Positions 39,064 to 47,594 of a stretch of 64,000 nucleotides of DNA are shown here, piece by piece. The position numbers and the translations under genes were made by a program. Source of the stretch: Ktedonobacter robiniae (GTDB lineage Bacteria; Chloroflexota; Ktedonobacteria; Ktedonobacterales; Ktedonobacteraceae); the NCBI RefSeq assembly GCF_016587375.1, contig NZ_BNJG01000003.1, positions 1,890,896 to 1,954,895 on the forward strand, read 5' to 3'. A model generated the notes under the pieces. It did no database searches. It worked only from the letters and a program-made list of their open reading frames with translations, and was not told the DNA's origin. The first letter of the stretch is position 1, and every line of letters begins with the position of its first letter.

Positions 39064-39085
39064 GAGACCAGCAAAGTCGTTGCTC

Positions 39086-40205
39086 TTACAAAGCATGAAG
39101 GACACGCTTACGGAGCAGGGGAAATCCTGCTCGGCCATATCCCTGCCTTTTGATAAGCTTCAGCTTTGTTACGTGTCCTTCCACCACGCCGTTATTGATC
39201 CACCAGGTAAGACCGGCTCTCACCGCCTCTTTGTCTTTCCCGACTCCTGCGGCAAAGGACTGGAGTTCGGGAAGGTTGCTGCTGGCTACCTGCTCCAGCC
39301 AGGCATCAAGGCATTCTCCCGTGCGGTTGCGCAGCATCTGGGTAAACTGTTGAACGAGATCATAGGCCAAATCAACCTCCGAGTGAAGCTGACGAAGCTT
39401 GGCAAGCATTTCCTGCTCCTCGGCACGGACTTTGTCCGGACAACGAAGAAACAGAAAGGCAGCCTGTCGTGCGCTCACAAGAGCAGGGGCCTTCAATGAG
39501 GCGGAAAGAGCATTCTTGCGCCCGTTTGGAAGCCGAGTTCCGTATGCTCTCATAGGACCCCTGATAGCCTTGTTTTACGGGTTCTTGGAAGAGGTCGGCA
39601 ATATTGTGGCACCCATCTTCCCAACGCCGGATCAGATAGGGGAGATAACGATCCACGTGGCTAGCCTGCTCACGTGGTTTGCGTTCGGGAAACCTCCCAG
39701 CAGCCAGCCAACTCTGCACGGTGCTCGCGCCGATTCCTACCTGCCGAGCAAAAGCCGCTCGGCTCAGACCGAGCTTGCGCAACGCGATCACCTGCTCATA
39801 GCGGGCCAGACGCTCCTCACGCCGGCTTTGCTGCAGGCGCTCCAGCGCTGGGGAAATTTTGACTGCTCGTTTCGGCTGCCACATTGGTGCCTCCTGTTCA
39901 TCGAGCATCGCTTGTGTCTGTTGTTTGTACTCCGCTACCAGATGACGTGCCAGAAGTCCCTCCAGTGACTCTCGAAGATTTTTCAACAGGTGAAATCTGT
40001 CCGCATACTGCATAGCCTGGGGAGCACCTTCTCGCGCAGCAGAGGCATATTCTCCTCCGCGATCTCGACTGACCACCATCAGATCCGGGTGCTGGCGCAT
40101 CCAGGTCGCCGTTGTTTTCGCTTCCCGATCAGGTAAAAGATCCACAACTCGCTGACTCTCCAGGTCCACTTTAAGGAGTCTACGGTTTCTTTCCTGGGAT
40201 AGCTA
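39086..40205 (-). pseudogene. ISL3-family transposase, truncated and frameshifted
   Basis: The main frame carries VVDLLPDREAKTTATWMRQH, VVSRDRGGEYASAAREGAPQ (catalytic DRGGEY), ADRFHLLKNLRESLEGLL, and an inserted helix-turn-helix (LGLSRAAFARQVGIGASTVQ). A frameshift near 39,540 (YESIR) moves to a second frame with TWWINNGVVEGHVTKLKLIK, the ISL3 catalytic Glu region, ending at 39086. The N-terminal zinc-finger third is missing. Confidence 0.85.
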
Positions 40206-40245
40206 TTCTCAGGGTGCCTATCCAATTTCAATGGTACCCAAAATC

Positions 40246-41390
40246 TCAGAAAGAAACAAGGTTTCGTCTGTCTTCCGCTTTGCAGGCACACAGCGTGATG
40301 AAACGGCCCCAGACCGCGTCCAGGATGCTTTTGTTCAGTCCACTCTTGGCCGTCGCCCCATTCGGAAGGTAGTGCTCTCCCGCCGCTGCCGTGCCACCTG
40401 TGGTGGGGCTCTCATTGGGGCTCCCTTTAGCAGCGGCCTCTTCTTTCTTGGGTTTGGGTCTTGCCGTCATGTTGCCAATCTGCAACGCCTCAAAGACCAG
40501 GGTCCCGTACTAGTTCACCAGGCGGCGCGAGGCCTGATGAAGGAAGTCCTGCCGGCGATGGCGCACCTTGCGGTAGAGTCGTGTCAATTCCCGCTTGGCC
40601 CGGCTGCGTCGATGGTTGCCCCGCTTGCGCTGAGCCAGCTTGCGATGCGCGGCCTTGATCTGCTGTTCTGTGGAGCGATAGAGGTGAGGATTGGCCATCT
40701 GCTCGCCCGTGGAGAGCGTAGCATAGGAGGTGATGCTCACATCAATGCCCACAGCCTCACCAGAGGGGGGATGGCCTTGGTGGGATCCAACCTCTGCTCC
40801 ACGCTCAAAATCGCATACCACTGGTCGCCATCGTGCTTAATGGTACAGGCTTTGATGGTGTCGTGGATGGGTCGATGCATCAGCATCTTGAGATGGCCAA
40901 GCTTGGAGAGGGCCAGCCGACAGGTTTTCTTGCCCTTGGTGTCGTGGGAGGTGAGGGCACCAAGAAGTTCAAAGCCACTTTGGACATAGGTGAAGGAGTG
41001 ATAGAGGCTGCCTGATTTGTAGCGTGGGTAGCCTGGGCTTTGTCCCTCAGCAACCCGACGAAAGAAGGCTTGCATGGCCTTATCGAGGCGGCGCAGCACA
41101 TCTTGCTGGATCTGGGAATGGATCTCCTGATATTCAGGACGCTCCTGTTTGATCTGGGGTAATTGGTCGGCTTGCGTGGATAGGAGATCGAGACGCCAGC
41201 CATCTGGTAGGCCAGGGTGCGTTCTTCGAGGCCTGCATTGTAGAGCTCTTTACAGCGGCGAAGCGTCCACAGGAGGGTACCTTCTTGTTTGCGCGTGGGA
41301 TACAAACGGTAGACATAGGCTTTGACGCGTACAGGCAACGACGTCTCCTCGGCCTGCGGTCGATGCTCCTCTTTCGCCTTTCCCATGCCT
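40246..41390 (-). pseudogene. IS200/IS605-type TnpB wreck
   Basis: Pieces in several frames: start LPVRVKAYVYRLYPTRKQEG, middle LDKAMQAFFRRVAEGQSPGY and GKKTCRLALSKLGHLKMLMH, then GEAVGIDVSITSYATLSTGE (RuvC-I Asp), IKAAHRKLAQRKRGNHRRSR, and after an in-frame stop at 40510 the distal YGTLVFEALQIGNMTARPKP. At least two frameshifts plus the stop. Upstream near 41,550 is a CCCTATGCATGAATGCAGGGG hairpin resembling IS605 left-end structures. Confidence 0.8.
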
Positions 41391-41922
41391 GCTCCTCCTC
41401 CTCTTCTGGCATTCCTGCACCTTTCCACGTGAAAACCTGCTCACAAGCGTAAAACATGCTTTCGAGCATCAGCATACCGAAACATGTCTCTTCTGCCAAG
41501 TTTCCATATATCCATTTTTTTCCTCTCTTCCCATAAGGAACGCCTCTTTCATCCCTATGCATGAATGCAGGGGTCTTCAGAGGCGGCCAAGGATAAGTTT
41601 TGAGATTCGTCAAGAGGGAACCTCACGCTTGCAGAAGTGATGTGCTGTGACATTGAAAAAGCAGAGCCATGTATCGCAGAAAACCGTCCGGTTTCGAGAC
41701 GCATCAAACGATCGGTTTTGGAACTCATTTAACGGTTGATGGTGATACACGTCTCATCACCCGCCCAGTATAGGGAGAGGATTGCCTTTGTAGGATGAGG
41801 GAATGAAGGAGATGGCCTCTCTATGAAGGATGTATCGGAGAAACTGCCAGAAGTCTTGACACCCAACGAAAGCGAGTCTACAATAAATAACGAATGAACA
41901 AATTTTGTGAAAGTGAGAAATC
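41391..41922. other. Intergenic with an IS605-like end hairpin
   Basis: Holds the hairpin near 41,551-41,571 and the TetR promoter region. No gene recognised; a short minus-strand frame (41134-41613) extends across the hairpin and is not trusted. Confidence 0.4.
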
Positions 41923-42645
41923 ATGGGGATTGATGAGAAAGAACGCGAACAGGCCATCTTAGATGTGACGGCTGAACTGCTGCTTCGGCATGGGTACAAC
42001 AAAGTGACGATGAGCGATGTGGCGGATGCTGTCGGCTTAAACCGCAGACTGGTTTATCTCTTGTTTCCTTCAAAGGATGCATTGATAAAAGCCCTTCTGC
42101 TTCGGGAATTGAACATCTATGCGGAAGTCTGGAATCGCTATCTCGATAGCGATCCTTTGGGAGGCACGGTCGCTAGCGTCTATCGGGGTCTGCTTGCTGC
42201 CCTCAAGCAGTTACCATTGATGACTGCGATGTATACGCGAGATGAGCAGACATTTGGCAAATATCTCTCCAGACCAGGTAATTTCTTCGCCTCCTGGCCG
42301 CCTGATCCTGGTCCAACACGGGAGTATCTCCAGGCCATGCAAGAGATCGGAGTCGTTCGTCAGGACATTAACACGAGAGCCATGGCTTTCATCCTGGATG
42401 CGTTGACTCCTTCCATCCTTGCCGCCCTCTCTTCTCACACGAAGGCACCTCTCGATGACGCCAACAGGTCGAGCCAGCCATCTTTTGATGAGCTAGTGGA
42501 AACGGTGGGCGGGATCTGCGATTGCTTGCTCACGCCGAAAGTGGGTGCGAACCTCGAAGCTGGAAAAGCGATGATGCGTCGGAAAATCGAAGAGGTGCAG
42601 GCACAGTTTACTGAGGCAGATGATACGGAAAGGAAAAACCAATGA
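41923..42645 (+). CDS. TetR-family transcriptional regulator
   Basis: 240 residues with a TetR head (AILDVTAELLLRHGYNKVTM, SDVADAVGLNRRLVYLLFPS, residues ~10-48) and a long ligand domain. Its stop overlaps the start of the methyltransferase gene by 4 bp, so the pair is one translation-coupled operon and the regulator probably controls it. Confidence 0.88.
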   Translation: MGIDEKEREQAILDVTAELLLRHGYNKVTMSDVADAVGLNRRLVYLLFPSKDALIKALLLRELNIYAEVWNRYLDSDPLGGTVASVYRGLLAALKQLPLMTAMYTRDEQTFGKYLSRPGNFFASWPPDPGPTREYLQAMQEIGVVRQDINTRAMAFILDALTPSILAALSSHTKAPLDDANRSSQPSFDELVETVGGICDCLLTPKVGANLEAGKAMMRRKIEEVQAQFTEADDTERKNQ

Positions 42646-43502
42646 CAACTGAGAAGATCCACTTTACCAAAGAAAAAGAAACGATGCTCATGACCTTGAG
42701 CGGTCGAGCTCTCCAGAGCCAATGGAAGAATCCCATCTTGCGTGATCCCTGGGCTGAAGAAGCGATGCGGCATATCGATTACGACATCAGTAAGCACTAT
42801 AGGGGAGTGGGCTCGTGGAGCATGTGGAGCAAGATTGGATGTACCATCATCGCTACGCGCGCCGCGACCTTTGACCTGCTTACGAACCGCTATCTGGCCG
42901 ATCACCCGGATGCGACTGTGCTGCACCTGGGCTGTGGCATGGACAGCCGTGTTTTCCGAGTTGATCCGCCTGCCAGCGTCCAGTGGTTCGACGTGGATTA
43001 CCCGGATGTGATCGACCTACGCCGCCAACTGTTTCCCGAACGGTGCGCCTATCACCTGATCGGCGCACCGTTGGATGATTTGAGCTGGTTGAACGAGGTT
43101 CCACAGGACCGACCCGGGCTGCTGATCGCCGAAGGGGTGCTGCACTACCTGAGCGAACCAGAAGTGAAAGCGCTCCTCAATGCAGTGGTCGCTCACTTCC
43201 CCGGCGGTCAGATGATCTTCGATATCGGCAATCCGTGGATTGTGAAAAGAGCGGGATCGAACGTCGGGGGCACGGGTGCCACCTACAAGTGGGGTCTTGA
43301 TGATCCCCAGGACATCAAGCAGCTTGAGCCAAAACTTGAACTGATCAAGGAATTCAGACCAAGCGAACTGGTCGCGTTTTCCCGATTCCCGTTATGGTGG
43401 CGGGTCCTTTACCACGCGCAGGAGGTCAACCCCACATTGCGTAGGATGGAACGTACAATAGTTTACCGATATGAGAACGCAAGCTCGGAATTACGATCCT
43501 AA
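42642..43502 (+). CDS. SAM-dependent O-methyltransferase of the LCM/TcmP family
   Basis: 286 residues. SAM-binding motif I is VLHLGCGMDSRVFRVD (about residues 87-102), with the family's WFDVDYPDVIDLRR, LLIAEGVLHYLSEPEV and MIFDIGNPW. LCM-type enzymes methylate carboxyl or hydroxyl groups of polyketides and other natural products. A TetR gene precedes it in the same operon; no biosynthetic cluster is visible around it. Confidence 0.88.
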   Translation: MTTEKIHFTKEKETMLMTLSGRALQSQWKNPILRDPWAEEAMRHIDYDISKHYRGVGSWSMWSKIGCTIIATRAATFDLLTNRYLADHPDATVLHLGCGMDSRVFRVDPPASVQWFDVDYPDVIDLRRQLFPERCAYHLIGAPLDDLSWLNEVPQDRPGLLIAEGVLHYLSEPEVKALLNAVVAHFPGGQMIFDIGNPWIVKRAGSNVGGTGATYKWGLDDPQDIKQLEPKLELIKEFRPSELVAFSRFPLWWRVLYHAQEVNPTLRRMERTIVYRYENASSELRS

Positions 43503-43561
43503 GCCAGGTGAAATGAAAAAACGTATTGCAGTGGAAAAATACAATTTAGCATGATTTGATG

Positions 43562-43680
43562 TCCGATCCCAAAGAACATGACAGGTGGTGAGCATGGAAG
43601 AGGGGAGAAATCCCAAAGAAGAAGACGCTCCATCCCAGAGAAGGTGGCGTGACGCAAGCGGCGATCCCAGAGAACGTGGT
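43562..43680. repeat. Four ATCCCARAGAA repeats
   Basis: The motif ATCCCA(A/G)AGAA occurs four times in about 115 bp, near 43565, 43611, 43633 and 43664, all in the same orientation. They precede a dead TniB-like gene, so they could be transposase-binding sites at one end of a decayed Tn7/Tn5053-like element. Confidence 0.45.
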
Positions 43681-43863
43681 TTTGCCTGCTGTGGTTTGGG
43701 AAAAGGTCCGTCTGAGTGAGAGCATTGTGGAGAGAGAAGGGCAGTCGCGTTGGCAACGATCGACGAGGTTGCATCAGTGGTCACGAGAAGAAGAAGTCCA
43801 ACAGGAACAGAGCATGGCAGAGAGCGTGCTCTGTTTTTTTGTGTGGTGTGAGCCTGGGAGAGC

Positions 43864-44955
43864 ATGAGGGTAGGCCGAGTCACCACGCCCGAACCTGAGT
43901 CAGGGAGGGAGCAGGGGCAGGAGGAAGCGGCAGGCCAGGTGTCAGCGTCCCCGGGGGAGCAGAAGGAAGGTATCCCGGCGCCCAGGCATCTGAAGAGGTA
44001 TCGCGCAATCCGTGAGATCCCGCAGACGAAGGGACTGACCGTGTTGGCGTCAGGAGAAGCTGTGGCGTGCGTCGACCGACTAGGTGAGGAACTGCAGGGA
44101 GTGGGAGAGGCGCACGGGCGAGGAATGGCATTGGTACAGACGAAGGAGTATCGACGCTTTGTGGAGATGTGTGAGGAATGTCGTCGTTCCCAGCTCATCG
44201 GACTGTGTTATGGTGTGGCGGGAGTGGGGAAGACGGAAGCCAGTCGGGCGTATGCGCGGCTTCGATGAGATCGAGCCGCTCTTGTCCTGGCATGGAGTGG
44301 TGCAACCGCGGTTGTCAAAAGACGAATCCGCGCCCGTCAGCGGCCTTCTCTACGCCGACGGCGACGGTGACGGCCCGGCAGATCGAGCGTGACGTGGCGC
44401 TGTTGCGCTGGAGTGTGCGGGTGATTGGAGAGGCAGCGCCCGCACGCGGCTTTCTCTACGCCGACGGCAACGGTCACCGCCAGACAACTAGAGAAAGACG
44501 TGGCGCTGTTGCGCTGGAGTGTGCCACAAGAAGTGGAGACGGTGGAGGGGCTGGTGCGTCCGGGGCAGGTGGAACTGCTGATTGTGGAGGAGGCAGATCG
44601 GCTGAAGCCGCAGGCGTTGGAGGTGGTGCGCGCTGTCTATGATCGCAGTGCGCGCTCGCCTGATTCTGGTGGGGATGCCAGGGCTAGAGAAACGGCAGGC
44701 GCGGTCTCCCCAATGGTATTCCCGCGTGGGGTTTGTGCATCAGTATCGGACGCTGGACCGAGCCGAACAGCAAGAGATCATTGCCCAGCAGATGCAGCAG
44801 TTTCCCAGCCCAAGTGGTGGCGAGCGCACGATCGAGAAGGAAGCGCTGGCCCAGATCCTGCGGATGACAGGGGGAAACGGATCGCGCAGATGGAGCGGTT
44901 GCTGACGCAAATGAAGCGGATTCTTGTGCTGAACCGGGGAGGCGTGAACTGGTGA
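43864..44955 (+). pseudogene. TniB/TnsC-like AAA+ ATPase, shattered
   Basis: Successive frames give PQTKGLTVLASGEAVACVDR and GLCYGVAGVGKTEASRAYAR (Walker A), then GQVELLIVEEADRLKPQALE (Walker B), then ARLILVGMPGLEKRQARSPQ and QYRTLDRAEQQEIIAQQMQQ. At least three frameshifts. A ~78-bp segment is duplicated with ~110-bp period (44339-44522). TniB/TnsC proteins are target-selecting ATPases of transposons; this copy is inactive. Confidence 0.7.
44339..44522 (+). repeat. Tandem duplication inside the dead ATPase gene
   Basis: Two copies of a ~78-bp segment beginning CTTCTCTACGCCGACGG or CTTTCTCTACGCCGACGG and ending TTGCGCTGGAGTGTG are spaced ~110 bp apart. They differ at several bases, so the duplication is not recent. 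Confidence 0.75.
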
Positions 44956-45790
44956 GTAAGGAGGTCGTGGAAGTCGCGCGCGAACACCTGGTCTTTGGCA
45001 AGGGAATCTGACTTCAGCCAGAACATCCCAAAAATCGGGTCTTGGACAGGGGTCAGATCCTTCAAAAGCTTCCTCGAAAGTGGCCTGCGCGTCCAGCAAC
45101 CCCGTCTTTGGCCGGCCTTTTTTCCAGAAACCCTGCCTGTATCTTTTGTGACGCGAAGAGAACTTGCCCAAAGATGGGTTCCCTCAATTTGCTCATAGTG
45201 TCATTGCCTCTTGCCTGCGTAATCAGGGACTCACGCCAGTGTTGTATGAGTTCATCCGGTGTGGCTTGCGCGCATCTTCGCGGCAGTGTGGCGGAATTTG
45301 TCACGGTGTGCTTACGGGAGGAAATGCTCTTTGGGATTGGGCACTGCAGCAACCGTTTGAGACGATGGGGTTCCCTGGATTGAGGGCAGGTGATCCTCCA
45401 CAAGTATCGCGTCAGATTCCTCACGAGGAAGGCCGCAGGCCCGGTGAGACGAGAATGAGGGCGGTTCTCTGCGAACTGCAGCGCGCGAGAGGGTTGCGCT
45501 GCTGGAGGAGGGGGGTGTGTGCGGAGGTGATGACCTTGGAATTGGGTGTACCGGCTGTTGCTGGTCCTGCAGCGCGCCGGTTCACGCGAGGAGGGCGAAA
45601 AGCCGTGCGTCGCGCAAAAAGTGCGTGGTAGGGGGTTCTTGCGCAAGGAGAGGAAAAAGAGGAAAAAAAGAGAGACCCACATGGTCTCTCAAAAAAGCTG
45701 ACCTAGTAAGTGTAGCTGAAGAGCAGAGAAAAGTCAAGTTGTTCGTAGAGCCGTCGAATCTCACGCAGCATGGAGAGACGGGGGCAGACC
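44956..45790. other. No gene recognised
   Basis: Long frames are open on both strands (45062-45682 minus, 45164-45631 plus) but show no motif. The motifs ATCCCAAAAATCGGG (near 45027) and GCCCAAAGATGGG (near 45162) recall the repeats at 43562-43680 and may mark the other end of the decayed transposon. Confidence 0.35.
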
Positions 45791-45815
45791 CATTTCTGCG
45801 TTCTCTGGTGCTTTT

Positions 45816-46034
45816 GGGGACAAGGCGTGGATGCGGGGAAAGAGCAAAAGGGATGCTCGACATGATCAGTGTTGGCCTGATCAGCCGTGTCTGGTCCGCA
45901 ACTGACGAGAGAAATCATCTGCTTCTCTCGTCAGTTGCGTGTCTGTTTGCGGGGCTCTCTCTCTGTCCCCTTGGAAAATGGCGCCTGCTTCCTTTGACGC
46001 CTGGGGCAGGCATTCACACCATGGACGAATGCCT
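45816..46034 (+). ncRNA. Candidate structured non-coding RNA or regulatory block, copy A
   Basis: Closely matches 60935-61155. GGGGACA (45816) can pair with TGTCCCC (45964), enclosing a GAGCA/TGCTC hairpin and a perfect 17-bp stem (45897-45913 with 45923-45939). It ends in the AGGCATTC/GAATGCCT hairpin (46008-46034). Stems are kept in both copies while their bases differ. No protein-coding signature. It could be a small RNA or a leader of the downstream module. Confidence 0.5.
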
Positions 46035-46266
46035 CTTGCGCATCTTTACTGTAGCATGAAATGCCGCGATGTGCAATCCTCGAGAGAAAAGCGCGGAAAT
46101 GTATGGAAGAGTGTGATGAGCATGGGAGTCGACATGATGCCATTGTGGAGCCGTGGTGGAAGGGAGTGCGAGCGTCCATTCATGGTGGGGTGTCTTGATG
46201 TTCTCTTCGCGCCTCTCTTTGCCAACCGGTAGCCACGTTTCTCTCACCATGTCGCGCGAGAAAGGG

Positions 46267-46319
46267 AGCCATCATCAGAGCCAGGCTGGTAGCCAGTTGG
46301 CCTGGCTCTGACGATGGCT
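46267..46319 (+). terminator. Long hairpin, possible terminator, copy A
   Basis: AGCCATCATCAGAGCCAGGC and a 19/20 complementary arm flank a 13-base loop; TGTGTTTTC follows. The same hairpin in the second module is split in its loop by an insertion (61478-62464). Confidence 0.5.
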
Positions 46320-46505
46320 TGTGTTTTCTCCACAATCGCTGCACACCCCCCTGGATAAGTTCGTGGAAAAGTGGGTTGCGTCGGGCCCTCTGGTTCAGGT
46401 ATGCTTCGGAGGAACGAGCGTTCTTCCCTCTCTTGTGCCCGGTGTCGGCCCCTCTATTTCTTCTTCGTCCTTGTTGTGCTTTGCGTGTCAAAGGAGGGAA
46501 CCATC

Positions 46506-47129
46506 ATGCCTGCAACCATCGGGGGAGAGGAGCCTCGTCTGGCTCCACGCAGTCTTGTTGTACGTCGGCGTCCGAGGCCCTCGCCCGCCAAAGCGCCAGC
46601 GGTACAGACGGCGCGCGCCTCTCAGTTCGCCAAAGCGCGAGTGCGGCGTCCCACGACAAGCGAAGAGGTGCCAGAATTCGTGCGGGAGGCCGCGCCAGAG
46701 CCGAAAACGTCCCGAGGAGGGAGCTGGCTCCTGCCCCTTGGGCTAGGCATGTTGTGTGCGTTGCTTCTGGCGCTTGTCGGATCTGTGGCGATGAATGGGA
46801 GTAGCACGCTCATTGACAACGTTCGCTATGGCTATCCGCGAACGACGCAGGTAGATCACATCGTGGGCCATGAGTTGGATCCCCATGTGCCAACCCATTT
46901 TACCGCTCTCAATCTCAAGGGGCAGGTGTTGATCGTTGAGGTGCCCGGCGGCGATGGTGCACAGGCTCGTCTTCTGCAAGGGCCTCACCTGGTTGGGACT
47001 GGCGCGGATCTGGCACCGATCACGCTCACCTTCTCAGGCGATGTCCACCATCCGGATCTCGTGGTGACGGTGAATGGGCTTGAGGTGATGTTTCACAACA
47101 CCGGAACGAGCTATGCGCCAATGCGGTAG
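46506..47129 (+). CDS. Single-pass membrane protein, resolvase-module family, copy A
   Basis: 207 residues, start fixed by AAAGGAGGG about 7 bases upstream. A basic Pro/Arg-rich cytoplasmic N-terminus (SLVVRRRPRPSPAKAPAV) precedes one transmembrane helix (LLPLGLGMLCALLLALVGSV, ~80-100). The outer domain (~100 residues) contains YGYPRTTQVDHIVGHE and is beta-rich, ending FHNTGTSYAPMR. No family recognised. It is ~75-80% identical to the protein at 62676-63299. Each copy lies directly upstream of a resolvase-like gene, which argues for a linked role. Confidence 0.75.
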   Translation: MPATIGGEEPRLAPRSLVVRRRPRPSPAKAPAVQTARASQFAKARVRRPTTSEEVPEFVREAAPEPKTSRGGSWLLPLGLGMLCALLLALVGSVAMNGSSTLIDNVRYGYPRTTQVDHIVGHELDPHVPTHFTALNLKGQVLIVEVPGGDGAQARLLQGPHLVGTGADLAPITLTFSGDVHHPDLVVTVNGLEVMFHNTGTSYAPMR

Positions 47130-47130
47130 A

Positions 47131-47192
47131 AGACAAAGGGGCGACCGTCATAGCCCCCTTCACAGAATCGCGGCAAGGAAGCCCCTTTGTCT
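47131..47192 (+). terminator. Hairpin after the membrane-protein gene
   Basis: AGACAAAGGGGC and GCCCCTTTGTCT, perfect 12-bp arms, begin one base after the stop codon and end with TTTGG. The large palindrome starts two bases later. Confidence 0.5.
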
Positions 47193-47194
47193 TT

Positions 47195-47246
47195 GGCAGA
47201 GTCATGGAAACGTGGCAACCGGTTGCCACGTTTCCATGACTCTGCC
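47195..47246. repeat. Perfect 52-bp palindrome, candidate telomere-resolvase target
   Basis: 26-bp arms meet with no spacer at 47220/47221: the left arm ends GTGGCAACC and the right starts GGTTGCCACG. Symmetry ends exactly at 47195 and 47246. A smaller dyad CCTGGAT-AC-ATCCAGG (47245-47260) abuts it. Resolvase target sites known from phage N15 and its relatives are 50-56-bp palindromes beside the protelomerase gene, as here. Unlike the terminator hairpins in this window it has no loop. Confidence 0.6.
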
Positions 47247-47493
47247 TGGATACATCCAGGGGATTCTTCGAGGAGCAGCAGCTGAGAAAGGAGCTGTCTT
47301 TTTCTTTGCGTTCTGGTGGCGGTATCGGCTCATCTGCTTCTCTGCTCGCGAGGGGTGTCATGGCGGGAGTGCTCACGCGACACGCGCCTATGGGATGCGC
47401 AGAGAGGATGGGTGGGATCCTTCTCTCCTCTGAGAAGAGAAAATATGGTCACTAAGAGTGTATTGTGTAATATAGCTTTTTAAGCTCGGTTAT

Positions 47494-47548
47494 GGTATAC
47501 TCTAGGGAAGAAAAGAGGGTATGATGTGACCAAATAGTAGTCACATCA
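47494..47548 (+). promoter_or_regulatory. Promoter and operator-like dyad of resolvase gene A
   Basis: TATACT (47496-47501) is preceded by TGG, forming an extended -10; no good -35. Downstream, TGATGTGAC and GTCACATCA (47522-47530, 47540-47548) form a 9-bp dyad inside the leader, suitable for repressor binding. Confidence 0.5.
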
Positions 47549-47594
47549 CGAGAAGGATGCAACGCTGCACTTTCGCGTGTGAAGGAGTGGGTCA

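Noticed and set aside
45062..45682. Minus-strand reading frame of 206 codons near the module
   Set aside because: Arg/Pro/Ser-rich with no motif; likely an antisense frame over transposon remains.
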